Assembly (NCBI GenBank): GCA_947167125.1
Contig: CAMVGT010000011.1
Span: 1-51,261 of the forward strand
Source: an uncultured Erysipelotrichaceae bacterium
GTDB taxonomy: Bacteria > Bacillota_I > Bacilli_A > Erysipelotrichales > Erysipelotrichaceae
Direction: 5' to 3'
DNA length: 51,261 bases
The notes beneath the pieces were generated by a model that was not told where the DNA came from, did not search any database, and was given only the letters and a program-made list of their open reading frames with translations. A program made the translations under genes and the position numbers. Each line of letters begins with the position of its first letter. Position 1 is the first letter of the stretch. Positions 8,528 to 17,012 of the stretch are shown here, one piece after another.

Positions 8528-9445
8528 TTACTGATTAATGTAGTGGCATGCCGCAAGCGCAGCGACTGCACCGTCTGCGGCTGCTGTTGTCAGCTGGCGG
8601 ATCTGCTTGGATCTGCAGTCTCCCGCCACAAAGATGCCGGGTGTTTTTGTCAGACACTGCTCATCGGAATCGAAATATCCATATGCATTCAGATCGCAGA
8701 AGTCTTTGAAGCCTTCATTTTCAGGAATCAGTCCGATTGCCACAAACAGTCCGTCGCAGTCGATATCCTGCACGGTTCCGTCTGCTTTATTCTCAATTGT
8801 GACGCCTTTGAATGTTTCACCGTCCGCACGCAGTGCGGTGATCTTTACATTGGTGAAGTATCTGACATGATCCTTGGCAAACAGCACTTCCTGCAGTTTT
8901 GCTTCACCGGTGAAATCCGGCAGATCCTGCAGCATGATCACTTCTCTGCACTTCTGAGAAAGCAGAATCGCTTCCTGAAGAGCGGAGTTGCCGCCGCCTG
9001 CCACGCAGACTGTCTTTCCCGAATAGAAATCACCGTCGCACACTGCGCAATAGGAGATGCCTTCTCCGACGAGATCTTCTTCCCCTTCCAGTCCCAGCAT
9101 GCGGTGCTTCACACCGGTTGCCAGAATGACTGTGCGTCCTGCATGCACTGTTTCCTCTTCCGTTTTCACATATTTCAGATCGCCTTCGCAATCAATGGAA
9201 GTGACGGTTTCGATTTCAAAATCAGCACCCTGGGCAATGATCTGGTCAAACAGTTTATCCGCAAATTCATTGCCGCTCATCGAAAGAGTTCCGGGATAGT
9301 TTTCGACTCTGGGGGAGTGTGTGATCTGTCCGCCGAAGCCTTCTTTTTCGATGATCAGAACCGTCTTGCCGTTTCTTAATGCATACAGCGCAGCTGTCAT
9401 GCCGGCAGGACCGCCTCCGACCACGATCACATCATAGATTGTCAT
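8528..9445 (-). CDS. trxB: Thioredoxin-disulfide reductase
   Basis: A 305-residue flavoprotein that uses NADPH to reduce thioredoxin-type disulfides. The N-terminal FAD-binding GGGPAG, the redox CAVC at Cys133/Cys136, the NADPH-binding GGGNSA and the C-terminal FAD motif GIFVAGDC are all present, and the length is standard. It starts 3 bp after the nrdD stop codon, so it is the third gene of the nrd operon. The C-terminal redoxin domain of NrdD is its obvious local partner. No free-standing thioredoxin gene is seen in the window. Confidence 0.96.
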   Translation of the reverse strand: MTIYDVIVVGGGPAGMTAALYALRNGKTVLIIEKEGFGGQITHSPRVENYPGTLSMSGNEFADKLFDQIIAQGADFEIETVTSIDCEGDLKYVKTEEETVHAGRTVILATGVKHRMLGLEGEEDLVGEGISYCAVCDGDFYSGKTVCVAGGGNSALQEAILLSQKCREVIMLQDLPDFTGEAKLQEVLFAKDHVRYFTNVKITALRADGETFKGVTIENKADGTVQDIDCDGLFVAIGLIPENEGFKDFCDLNAYGYFDSDEQCLTKTPGIFVAGDCRSKQIRQLTTAAADGAVAALAACHYINQ

Positions 9446-9448
9446 TCA

Positions 9449-11857
9449 TCAGCTCCTGGACAGCCATCCCTTGATGTCGGAAACACCGCGGTATTTTTCG
9501 AAGCCTGTTCCGTTTTCAATGACAAGTGTCGGTGCCTGCTTGATGCCGTATTTAGCAACAAGATCACGTTCCTCATTCGCATTGAGAACTGTATATTCAA
9601 CGCCTGCCTTATCCAGCAGTGCGGCTGCAGCCTTGCAGTTGGGGCATGTCGGTGTCTTGAAGAGGATAATGCCGCTTTCGCTGCGTTCAACTTCTTCCTT
9701 TACCGGAGCCTGATCCGCGACAGTCTGTTCAACTGTGACAGGCTGTCTTGACTCTTCTTCGCGGAAGTCATCGAGGGATCTTGATGCCAGTCCTTCAACA
9801 CGGTATGTTCTTCTGTCTTTGAATTCCTGTGACTTGCCGGCATTCCAGTTCTTGACCGGACGGTAGTAGCCGGTAATGCGGGAGTAGACTTCTGTATCTG
9901 CTCCGCACTTCGGACATGTCCATACTTCACCGGCAATATATCCGTCATATTTGCAGACGGAATAGGTCGGGCTCATGGTGTAGTACGGAAGCTTGTAGTT
10001 TTCCGCAATCTTTCTGACCAGAGTCGCAGCCGACTTCCAGTCGGTGAGTCTTTCACCGAGGAATGCATGGAAGACAGTTCCGGATGTATAGAGAGTCTGC
10101 AGCTGATCCTGTACATCAAGAGCGCTGAAGATGTCATCTGTATAGCCTACAGGCAGATGGGAACTGTTGGTGTAGTACGGTGTGCCTGCCATGTTGGCTG
10201 TGATGATTTCAGGATATTTTTCCTTGTCATGCTTGGCCAGACGGTAGGATGTGCTTTCCGCAGGTGTTGCCTCAAGGTTATAGAGGTCGCCGTATTTTTC
10301 CTGATAGTCGGAAAGACGTTCTCTCATGTGGTTGAGGACTTTTACCGCAAAGTCCTGTGTTTCCTTATGTGTCAGATCCTTCTGCAGCCACTTTGCATTC
10401 AGGCCTGTTTCATTCATACCGACCAGACCGATTGTGGAGAAATGGTTGTTGAATGTGCCGAGGTATCTCTTTGTGTAAGGATAGAGACCTGCATCAAGAA
10501 GCTGTGTGATGACCTGTCTCTTTGTATTGAGGGAACGGGCGGAAATGTCCATAACCTTGTCAAGACGTCTGAAGAAGTCTGCTTCATCCTTTGCAAGATA
10601 GGCGAGTCTCGGCAGGTTGATTGTGACAACGCCTACAGAACCTGTGCTTTCGCCGGATCCGAAGAAGCCGCCGCTCTTCTTTCTCAGTTCGCGGAGATCG
10701 AGTCTTAAACGGCAGCACATACTTCTGACGTCGCTCGGTTCCATATCGCTGTTGATGTAGTTGGAGAAATAAGGTGTTCCGTATTTCGCAGTCATTTCAA
10801 ACAGAAGCTTATTGTTTTCTGTTTCAGACCAGTCAAAGTCCTTTGTGATGGAATATGTCGGAATCGGATACTGGAAGCCTCTGCCGTTGGCATCGCCTTC
10901 GATCATTGTTTCGATGAAGGCTCTGTTGACCATATCCATTTCCTTCTTGCAGTCCTTGTACTGGAAATCCATTTCCTTGCCGCCGACAATCGCATTCAGA
11001 TTTGCGAGGTCATTCGGTACGGTCCAGTCAAGTGTGACATTGGTGAACGGTGCCTGTGTGCCCCATCTGCTCGGTGTGTTGACGCCGTAGATGAAGGACT
11101 GGATGCACTGTTTGACTTCGCTGTAACTGAGGTTGTCCGCTTTGACAAACGGTGCCAGATAAGTATCAAAGCTGGAGAATGCCTGAGCTCCTGCCCATTC
11201 ATTCTGCATAATGCCCAGGAAGTTAACCATCTGGTTGCACAGTGTGCTCAGATGCTTTGCCGGCGCACTTGTGATCTTGCCCGGAATGCCGCCGAGACCT
11301 TCCTGGATCAGCTGCTTCAGGGACCAGCCTGCGCAATAGCCGGTTAACATGCTCAGATCATGAATATGAATATCGCCGGATCTGTGGGCGTTGGCAATCT
11401 CTTCGTCATAAACTTCGGAAAGCCAGTAGTTGGCTGTGATCGCACCGGAGTTGGAAAGAATCAGACCGCCGACAGAATATGTGACCGTACTGTTTTCCTT
11501 GACTCTCCAGTCAAGCGCTCTGAGATAGTTGTCGACCAGCATCTTGTAGTCGAGTGTTGTCGCATTGATATTGCGGATATTCTGTCTCTGCTTGCGGTAA
11601 AGGATATATGCTTTCGCAACATCGGCATAGCCGGTTTCGGAAAGAATCTTTTCCACGCTGTCCTGAATATCTTCCACATCGACCAGGCCGTCGCTGATTT
11701 TCGGTTCAAAATCACTTGTGACACGCAGCGCGATCAGATTGATAATGTCATCTGTATATCTTCTGCTGCATGCGTCGAATGCTTTCTTGATTGCGTTTGC
11801 GATCTTGCTGAGATCGAACGGCGCAATCTTGCCGTCTCTTTTCCTGACACTGTACAT
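9449..11857 (-). CDS. nrdD: Class III (anaerobic) ribonucleoside-triphosphate reductase fused to a C-terminal redoxin
   Basis: An 802-residue enzyme that reduces NTPs to dNTPs without oxygen using a glycyl radical. An ATP-cone regulatory domain covers about residues 1-95, followed by the ten-stranded barrel with GYCAGWS (Cys175) and SMCCRLRLD (Cys381/382). The radical loop RITGYY places the glycyl radical at Gly663. The zinc site upstream shows Cys635, Cys648 and Cys651, but the usual second ligand position reads Asp (CKYDG). Beyond the normal end, a linker (about 695-727) leads to a 75-residue glutaredoxin/NrdH-like domain with CPNC at 738-741. The ribosome binding site AAGGAGGGG lies in the end of nrdG. 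The gene sits between its activase and trxB. Confidence 0.96.
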   Translation of the reverse strand: MYSVRKRDGKIAPFDLSKIANAIKKAFDACSRRYTDDIINLIALRVTSDFEPKISDGLVDVEDIQDSVEKILSETGYADVAKAYILYRKQRQNIRNINATTLDYKMLVDNYLRALDWRVKENSTVTYSVGGLILSNSGAITANYWLSEVYDEEIANAHRSGDIHIHDLSMLTGYCAGWSLKQLIQEGLGGIPGKITSAPAKHLSTLCNQMVNFLGIMQNEWAGAQAFSSFDTYLAPFVKADNLSYSEVKQCIQSFIYGVNTPSRWGTQAPFTNVTLDWTVPNDLANLNAIVGGKEMDFQYKDCKKEMDMVNRAFIETMIEGDANGRGFQYPIPTYSITKDFDWSETENNKLLFEMTAKYGTPYFSNYINSDMEPSDVRSMCCRLRLDLRELRKKSGGFFGSGESTGSVGVVTINLPRLAYLAKDEADFFRRLDKVMDISARSLNTKRQVITQLLDAGLYPYTKRYLGTFNNHFSTIGLVGMNETGLNAKWLQKDLTHKETQDFAVKVLNHMRERLSDYQEKYGDLYNLEATPAESTSYRLAKHDKEKYPEIITANMAGTPYYTNSSHLPVGYTDDIFSALDVQDQLQTLYTSGTVFHAFLGERLTDWKSAATLVRKIAENYKLPYYTMSPTYSVCKYDGYIAGEVWTCPKCGADTEVYSRITGYYRPVKNWNAGKSQEFKDRRTYRVEGLASRSLDDFREEESRQPVTVEQTVADQAPVKEEVERSESGIILFKTPTCPNCKAAAALLDKAGVEYTVLNANEERDLVAKYGIKQAPTLVIENGTGFEKYRGVSDIKGWLSRS

Positions 11858-11859
11858 CT

Positions 11860-13008
11860 CTACCCCTCCTTAACACCTCGTAATGTGACTGAAGGAACCA
11901 GATCAATGATCTGCTGCCGAAGTTCCTCCATCTCACTTGCTGAATACGCACTGAATCCGGGCTGAATTACATTCCCCGAATCCATATACTGCTGCAGATA
12001 ATAAGTTTCGTTAGGTCCGATCCATTCCGCGATCTGCTTTAGATCATCCGCGGTATGAAGCTCCCTGACGACTGTCGTTCTGAATTCATGTTCGATTCCG
12101 CATGATTTCAGGAATTCAGCGGATTCCCGGATCGCATCCAGTCTGAATGTCTCCGGATTCATTCCCAAAGTCACTGCGTATTTTTCCGGACTGTTTTTGA
12201 TGTCCATTGCAACATAGTCAACCAGACCTTTATTCACAATGTCTTTCAGTCTGTCCGGATAGCCGCCGTTGGTGTCCAGTTTGACAAGATACCCCATTGA
12301 GCGGATCTTTTCAACCAGAGGCTGAAGATTTTCCTGAAGAAGAGGTTCGCCGCCGCTGATGCAGACACCGTCCAGTAGCCCTTTTCTCTTTTCCAGGTAT
12401 CTGAGAACATCATCCACATCGAAGTATTCATATCTCTCCGGAATGAATACAAGCTCGCGGTTATGGCAGAACGGACATTTGAAATTGCAGCCGGACAGGA
12501 AAACCGTACATGCGGCTTTTCCCGGATAATCCAGCAATGTCATTTTCTGCAGTCCGCCGATTTTCAGACCGCGCAGATCATTCTCGGCCAGAAGCTTTCC
12601 TCTGGCATTGTCCGTTACTTTTGCAAGAACCTGCTCAAAGGTCTTGAAATCGACATCCTCCGCAAGAATGGAACGCATGCGGTTGCGGAATTCATAGACG
12701 TCAACCATGATGGCACCGGCTTTGTCAGTGGTATACAGCCGCTTGACACGATGGTCTTTTTCATCTGTGCGCGACTGAACATAGCCCTGGTCAATCAGGC
12801 GCTGAACACTCTTGGTTGTGGTCCCTTTATCCACTTCGGAGAGCGAAGTCAGCTCCTGCATTGTGATGCCTTCATTCTCATTGATGCATAAAAGGAAGAT
12901 CAATTGTCCGCTTCCGATGTCATACGGAATCAGAGCACGGTCAAAATACTTCTGCGTGTTGCGGTAAAGCACAGAGAGATTTAAAAGAAAATTACTCTGG
13001 TCAGCCAT
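11860..13008 (-). CDS. nrdG: MarR-family DNA-binding domain fused to anaerobic RNR activating protein NrdG
   Basis: A 382-residue two-domain protein. Residues 1 to about 145 form a MarR-type winged helix: the recognition region is ELTSLSEVDKGTTTKSVQRL and the wing TDEKDHRVKRLYTT. Residues from about 148 to the end are the radical-SAM activase: the 4Fe-4S cluster cysteines are Cys174, Cys178 and Cys181 (CNFKCPFC), and the SAM-binding GGEP is near 219-222. The activase installs the glycyl radical in NrdD. One continuous frame with one good ribosome binding site (AGGAGGA) argues against two genes. It is first in the operon and ends 2 bp before nrdD. Inverted repeats in the promoter suggest that it represses its own operon, which is inference. 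Confidence 0.93.
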   Translation of the reverse strand: MADQSNFLLNLSVLYRNTQKYFDRALIPYDIGSGQLIFLLCINENEGITMQELTSLSEVDKGTTTKSVQRLIDQGYVQSRTDEKDHRVKRLYTTDKAGAIMVDVYEFRNRMRSILAEDVDFKTFEQVLAKVTDNARGKLLAENDLRGLKIGGLQKMTLLDYPGKAACTVFLSGCNFKCPFCHNRELVFIPERYEYFDVDDVLRYLEKRKGLLDGVCISGGEPLLQENLQPLVEKIRSMGYLVKLDTNGGYPDRLKDIVNKGLVDYVAMDIKNSPEKYAVTLGMNPETFRLDAIRESAEFLKSCGIEHEFRTTVVRELHTADDLKQIAEWIGPNETYYLQQYMDSGNVIQPGFSAYSASEMEELRQQIIDLVPSVTLRGVKEG

Positions 13009-13041
13009 GAACTATCCTCCTGGATCAGATGAGAATCAGAT

Positions 13042-13057
13042 GGTTGGACTTCCTACC
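13042..13057. promoter_or_regulatory. Inverted repeat in the nrd leader, candidate MarR site
   Basis: GGTTGGACTTCCTACC: arms GGTNGGA/TCCNACC match at six of seven positions. It sits between the predicted transcription start and the nrdG ribosome binding site. Confidence 0.5.
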
Positions 13058-13071
13058 AATTTCATCAAATT
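13058..13071. promoter_or_regulatory. Palindrome at the nrd transcription start, candidate MarR operator
   Basis: AATTTCATCAAATT has perfect five-base arms AATTT/AAATT around four bases. It lies at the expected transcription start of the nrd operon, directly beside the other inverted repeat. Confidence 0.55.
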
Positions 13072-13073
13072 CT

Positions 13074-13101
13074 ATGATACGCCCCACGAGACCAGTGTCA
13101 A
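13074..13101 (-). promoter_or_regulatory. nrdG-nrdD-trxB promoter
   Basis: On the minus strand -35 TTGACA (13096-13101), 16-bp spacer, -10 TATCAT (13074-13079). This is the only convincing promoter upstream of the three-gene operon. Confidence 0.75.
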
Positions 13102-13194
13102 ATGAAATCATCCCCAAATAAAAAAGTATTTCCACTTGCTGTGTTAAATACGCAAAAATACAGGATTATTTCTGAAAACGCGGTGAACTGATAA

Positions 13195-13236
13195 AAGCCA
13201 TGGATCATCAGACTATTATGCCTGATCATCCATGGC
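13195..13236 (-). terminator. Terminator of the treP-treC operon
   Basis: Long stem AGCCATGGATGATCAG/CTGATGATCCATGGCT with a 10-nt loop, followed on the minus strand by TTTTATC. Confidence 0.85.
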
Positions 13237-13265
13237 TCTTTCATTTTCTGTACCTTTGATCTGTA

Positions 13266-14906
13266 TTATTTTTTCTTCAGGATGACTGACTCATAAGGCC
13301 TCAGAATCATATGATTGAGGACTTCGGTGTCTTTGTAGTTGGAAAGATACACTTCATAGCCTTCCAGATCCAGGTCTGCTTCTGTTTCTTCCGCAAAGAA
13401 ATTGTTCAGTACAATCAGACTGTCTTCTTCCGTTCTGCGCTCATATGCGAAGATCTTCGGATGTTCCTGCAGAAGAGGAATGAAGAGTCCTTCCTGTACA
13501 ACCGGCATTGTCTTTCTCATTTCAATCAGTTTCTGATAATGGGCAAAGATTGAATCCGGATCCTCCAATGTCTTCTTAACATTGACTGTATGATAGCTTT
13601 CAGCAGCCTGAATCCATGGCGTCCCGTCTGTGAAGCCGGCATTCGCCGTATCATCCCACTGCATCGGTGTCCGGGCATTGTCCCTGGAACGTTCCTGCAG
13701 GATATGAATGATTTCTTCTTCGCTTTTGCCTTCTTCCTTCAGAACTTTATAGATGTTGGTACTTTCCACATCCACATACTGACTGATGTCCGTGAAGTAA
13801 GCATTCGGCATGCCGATTTCTTCACCCTGATAGATATAGGGAGTTCCCCTCATCATATGCAGAGCTGTTGCCAGCATCTTGCCGCTTTCCTTGCGGTATT
13901 CCTTATCATTTCCGAATCTGGAAATGGACCGCGGCTGATCATGGCAGTTCCAGAATAATGCATTCCATGCGTCTGCCTCCTGCATGCCGATCTGCCAGTC
14001 GGAAAGAAGACGTTTCAGACTCATGAAGTCCATCGGCTGCAGTTCCCACTTCTTCTGGTTTTTGTAGTCAACCTTGAGATGATGGAAGCTGAATACCATA
14101 TCCAGCTCTTTGCCGTCCCCGTTGGCATAGCGTACACAGTTGTCAATGGTTGTGGAACTCATTTCGCCGACTGTCACATGATCCGGATCCTGTCCGAAGC
14201 TGTTCCGGTTGAGTTCCTGCAGATATTCATGTTCCATCGGTCCGTCGGTATAGAACTGTCTGCCGTCAAAGTTATTCGGATCATCCTCAAAGGATGATTT
14301 GGAAATCAGGTTGATAACATCGAAACGGAAGCCGTGTACACCTTTGGAACGCCAATAGTTGACAATGTCAGCACATTCTTTCCTTACTTCGGGATTTGTC
14401 CAGTCGAGATCCGCCTGGGTCACATCGAACAGATGCAGATACCATTCATCGAACTTCTCAACATATTCCCATGCCGGTCCGGCAAACTTGGACTGCCAGT
14501 TGTTGGGAGGAACACCGGGTCCCTTGCCCTTTCTGAAGATGTAATACTTCTTGTATTTTTCATCTCCCGCCATCGCTTTTTTAAACCACTCATGTTCTGT
14601 GGATGTATGGTTGAACACCATGTCGAACATGAGGCCGATGCCGCGTTTTGCGGCTTCGGCACTCAGCTGTTCAAAATCTTCCATGGTGCCGTAGCGGGGA
14701 TCGAAATTTCTGTAATCAGCCACATCGTAGCCGTTGTCACGCTGCGGCGATACGATCATCGGATTAAACCAGATGTAATTGATTCCAAGTTTTTCGAGGT
14801 AGTCAAGCCGGGAAATAATTCCCTGGATATCTCCCCACCCGTCCGAGTTGGAATCCTGAAATGACTTCGGATATATCTGATAAACTACCTTGTCCCTGAA
14901 ACCCAT
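13266..14906 (-). CDS. treC: Alpha,alpha-phosphotrehalase (GH13)
   Basis: A 546-residue cytosolic glycoside hydrolase of family 13. Catalytic residues are Asp196 (GFRFDVINL), Glu248 (TVGEMSS) and Asp323 (NCHDQPR), with the conserved FNHTS region near residue 98. On sequence alone it could be an oligo-1,6-glucosidase. The context (10 bp downstream of a trehalose-type PTS permease, with a TreR-like regulator divergent) makes trehalose-6-phosphate hydrolase, yielding glucose and glucose-6-phosphate, much the more likely role. The length of about 546 residues is typical. The gene has its own ribosome binding site and ends at a strong terminator. Confidence 0.92.
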   Translation of the reverse strand: MGFRDKVVYQIYPKSFQDSNSDGWGDIQGIISRLDYLEKLGINYIWFNPMIVSPQRDNGYDVADYRNFDPRYGTMEDFEQLSAEAAKRGIGLMFDMVFNHTSTEHEWFKKAMAGDEKYKKYYIFRKGKGPGVPPNNWQSKFAGPAWEYVEKFDEWYLHLFDVTQADLDWTNPEVRKECADIVNYWRSKGVHGFRFDVINLISKSSFEDDPNNFDGRQFYTDGPMEHEYLQELNRNSFGQDPDHVTVGEMSSTTIDNCVRYANGDGKELDMVFSFHHLKVDYKNQKKWELQPMDFMSLKRLLSDWQIGMQEADAWNALFWNCHDQPRSISRFGNDKEYRKESGKMLATALHMMRGTPYIYQGEEIGMPNAYFTDISQYVDVESTNIYKVLKEEGKSEEEIIHILQERSRDNARTPMQWDDTANAGFTDGTPWIQAAESYHTVNVKKTLEDPDSIFAHYQKLIEMRKTMPVVQEGLFIPLLQEHPKIFAYERRTEEDSLIVLNNFFAEETEADLDLEGYEVYLSNYKDTEVLNHMILRPYESVILKKK

Positions 14907-14916
14907 ATGATCCTCC

Positions 14917-16836
14917 TCAACCTAATCTGATGACGTCTTTTTCGCATGCATTCACTGCGCCTGTTTTCAGCAGTTCAACTGCTGTGCCGTCAGTGAAGAT
15001 GACAGGTGTGACAACCGGCTTGCCCTGGCTTCTGATATAGTCCAGATCAACATCTGTCAGAAGGTCGCCCTGTCTGACAATGTCACCCTGCTTGACATGG
15101 GGAGTGAAACCCTTCCCATTTAATTCTACAGTATCCATGCCGATATGAATCAGCACTTCTTTTCCGTTTGCGGCTTTTAAGCCATATGCATGTCCGGTCG
15201 GGAAGGCAACTGTGATTTCACCGGAGAACGGTGCATAGATTTTTCCTTCTGCCGGATCGATCGCAATGCCGTCTCCCATTGCCTTGGAAGCGAACACCTG
15301 GTCTTCAACCTGAGTAATCGGCATGACTGTTCCCTTGACAGGAGCTGCGAATGTTTCATTCATCTGTTCAGCAGTGAAAGCAGGAGCAGCTTCAGCTGCA
15401 GGTTCTTCATCGTTTTCATAGAGATCGCCTGTTTCCGGATTGATCTTCTTTCTGCCGATCATGACAGTCAGAACAAACGGTACAACCAGAGCCACCAGCA
15501 TGGCAATTGCGAAGATGAGCATGTACTGCGGAAAGATGGAGATGATGCCCGGCAGACCGCCGACACCGATGGAAGCAGCTGTGACACTGAACATTGTGGA
15601 GATGATTGCAGCAAGGCAGGAACCTGTCATTGCGCAGTAGAACGGCCACTGGTATTTGAGGTTGATACCGAACATTGCCGGTTCTGTGACACCCAGCCAG
15701 CAGGAGATCATGGAAGGATAGTTTACTTCCTGTGCCTTTGCATTCTTCTTCTGCAGATAAGCCATGCCTGCGACAGCAGCACCCTGAGCGATGTTGGAGA
15801 GAGCGATCATCGGCCACAGCATTGTTCCGCCTGTGGAGTTGATCAGCTGAAGGTCAATCGCATTGGACATGTGGTGCAGACCAGTGATAACAAGCGGTGC
15901 ATAGAAGAAGCCGAAGACAGCGCCGAAGAGAACTCTGAACTTGCCGGAGATACCAGCCATTACAAATGCGGATACCCATTCACCGATCTTCCAGCCGACA
16001 GGGCCGAGGATGAAGTGAGCTGCCATAACCGCAAGAAGCAGTGAGCAGAACGGAACCAGAATCATCTGCAGTACCTGAGGAACAATCTTCTTGAAGAAGC
16101 GTTCAAGATACGCAAGTGTGAATGCGGCTAAGATGGCGGGAATAACCTGTGCCTGATAGCCGATCATGCGGAAGCTTGCAAATCCGAAGTTCCATACATA
16201 ATTCGGAGCCCATGCGTCAGCTGCCATACCTGCTACGCCATACGCGTTAACCAGCTGACCGGAGATCAGTGTAAGACCGAGAACGATACCGAGCATCGGT
16301 GTGCCGCCCATCTTTCTCATAACAGACCAGCAGATACCGACCGGAATACCTGTGTGGAATACAGCTTCGCCGATGATCCACAGGAACTTGTCAAGACCTG
16401 CCAGGAATGTGCCGTCCTGCAGGACAACAGCTGTTTCAAGAATATTTCTGAAGCCGAGGATCAAACCTCCGCAGATGATCGCCGGAATTAACGGTGCGAA
16501 GATTTCAGCGATGTTGGACATTGCCTTCTGCAGCGGTGTCTGGTTGTCCTTTGCCGCATTCTTGGCAGCGTCCTTGGAAACGCCTTCGATACCTGCGATG
16601 GAAGTGAATTCCTTGTAGAAGTCGGCTACTTCATTGCCGATGATGACCTGGAACTGACCGGCCTGGGTGAATGTGCCCTTTGCGGAAGGAAGGGATTCGA
16701 TTTTTTTGATGTCAGCTTTTTTCGGATCGGCCAGAACGAAGCGCATTCTGGTCACGCAGTGAGTGATTGCGTTGATGTTTTCCTTACCGCCGACGTATTC
16801 AAGCAGCTTGGTCGCATCCTGTGTAAATTTCCCCAT
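14917..16836 (-). CDS. treP: PTS trehalose permease, fused EIIBCA
   Basis: A 639-residue phosphotransferase permease that takes up trehalose as trehalose-6-phosphate. The IIB domain (residues 1-80) has its phosphocysteine at Cys27 (THCVTRMRF). The membrane IIC domain spans about 105-460. The C-terminal IIA (glucose/Crr type) domain covers about 490-625, with the phosphohistidine near residue 564 (IHIGMDTVEL). A fused IIA means that no separate EIIA is needed. The ATG at 16836 has a strong GAGGAGG site; an ATG 15 bp upstream lacks one. It is the first gene of the treP-treC operon, controlled by three palindromes in the divergent region shared with treR. Confidence 0.93.
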   Translation of the reverse strand: MGKFTQDATKLLEYVGGKENINAITHCVTRMRFVLADPKKADIKKIESLPSAKGTFTQAGQFQVIIGNEVADFYKEFTSIAGIEGVSKDAAKNAAKDNQTPLQKAMSNIAEIFAPLIPAIICGGLILGFRNILETAVVLQDGTFLAGLDKFLWIIGEAVFHTGIPVGICWSVMRKMGGTPMLGIVLGLTLISGQLVNAYGVAGMAADAWAPNYVWNFGFASFRMIGYQAQVIPAILAAFTLAYLERFFKKIVPQVLQMILVPFCSLLLAVMAAHFILGPVGWKIGEWVSAFVMAGISGKFRVLFGAVFGFFYAPLVITGLHHMSNAIDLQLINSTGGTMLWPMIALSNIAQGAAVAGMAYLQKKNAKAQEVNYPSMISCWLGVTEPAMFGINLKYQWPFYCAMTGSCLAAIISTMFSVTAASIGVGGLPGIISIFPQYMLIFAIAMLVALVVPFVLTVMIGRKKINPETGDLYENDEEPAAEAAPAFTAEQMNETFAAPVKGTVMPITQVEDQVFASKAMGDGIAIDPAEGKIYAPFSGEITVAFPTGHAYGLKAANGKEVLIHIGMDTVELNGKGFTPHVKQGDIVRQGDLLTDVDLDYIRSQGKPVVTPVIFTDGTAVELLKTGAVNACEKDVIRLG

Positions 16837-16857
16837 GTCGTTCCTCCTCAAGTATTT

Positions 16858-16877
16858 AAACTTGTTTAAACATGTTT
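16858..16877. promoter_or_regulatory. TreR operator 1
   Basis: Palindrome core CTTGTTTAAACATG (16861-16874), inside the treP leader downstream of the -10. Confidence 0.82.
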
Positions 16878-16886
16878 TGCATTTTC

Positions 16887-16915
16887 AATATAGTCGACTT
16901 GTTTAAACATGTCAA
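16887..16915 (-). promoter_or_regulatory. treP promoter
   Basis: Minus strand -35 TTGACA (16910-16915), 17-bp spacer, -10 TATATT (16887-16892). Operator 2 overlaps the -35 and fills most of the spacer. Confidence 0.85.
16896..16913. promoter_or_regulatory. TreR operator 2
   Basis: GACTTGTTTAAACATGTC, near-perfect palindrome, lying across the spacer and -35 of the treP promoter. Confidence 0.85.
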
Positions 16916-16926
16916 TACTTTTTCTT

Positions 16927-16945
16927 AAACTTGTTTAAACAATTT
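16927..16945. promoter_or_regulatory. TreR operator 3
   Basis: AAACTTGTTTAAACAATTT, the same core TTGTTTAAACA. It is upstream of the treP -35 and nearest to treR, suggesting autoregulation or looping with the other two sites (centres 37 and 32 bp apart). Confidence 0.8.
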
Positions 16946-17012
16946 ATTTTTTATCTCATTCCATGTAAAATATAAGCATCCTCACAGCATCATCGAAATG
17001 GAGAAACCGAAA

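Noticed and set aside
8498-9379. Plus-strand open frame of 293 codons
   Set aside because: It is the antisense of trxB, whose FAD, NADPH and CAVC motifs are complete. No ribosome binding site or family match.
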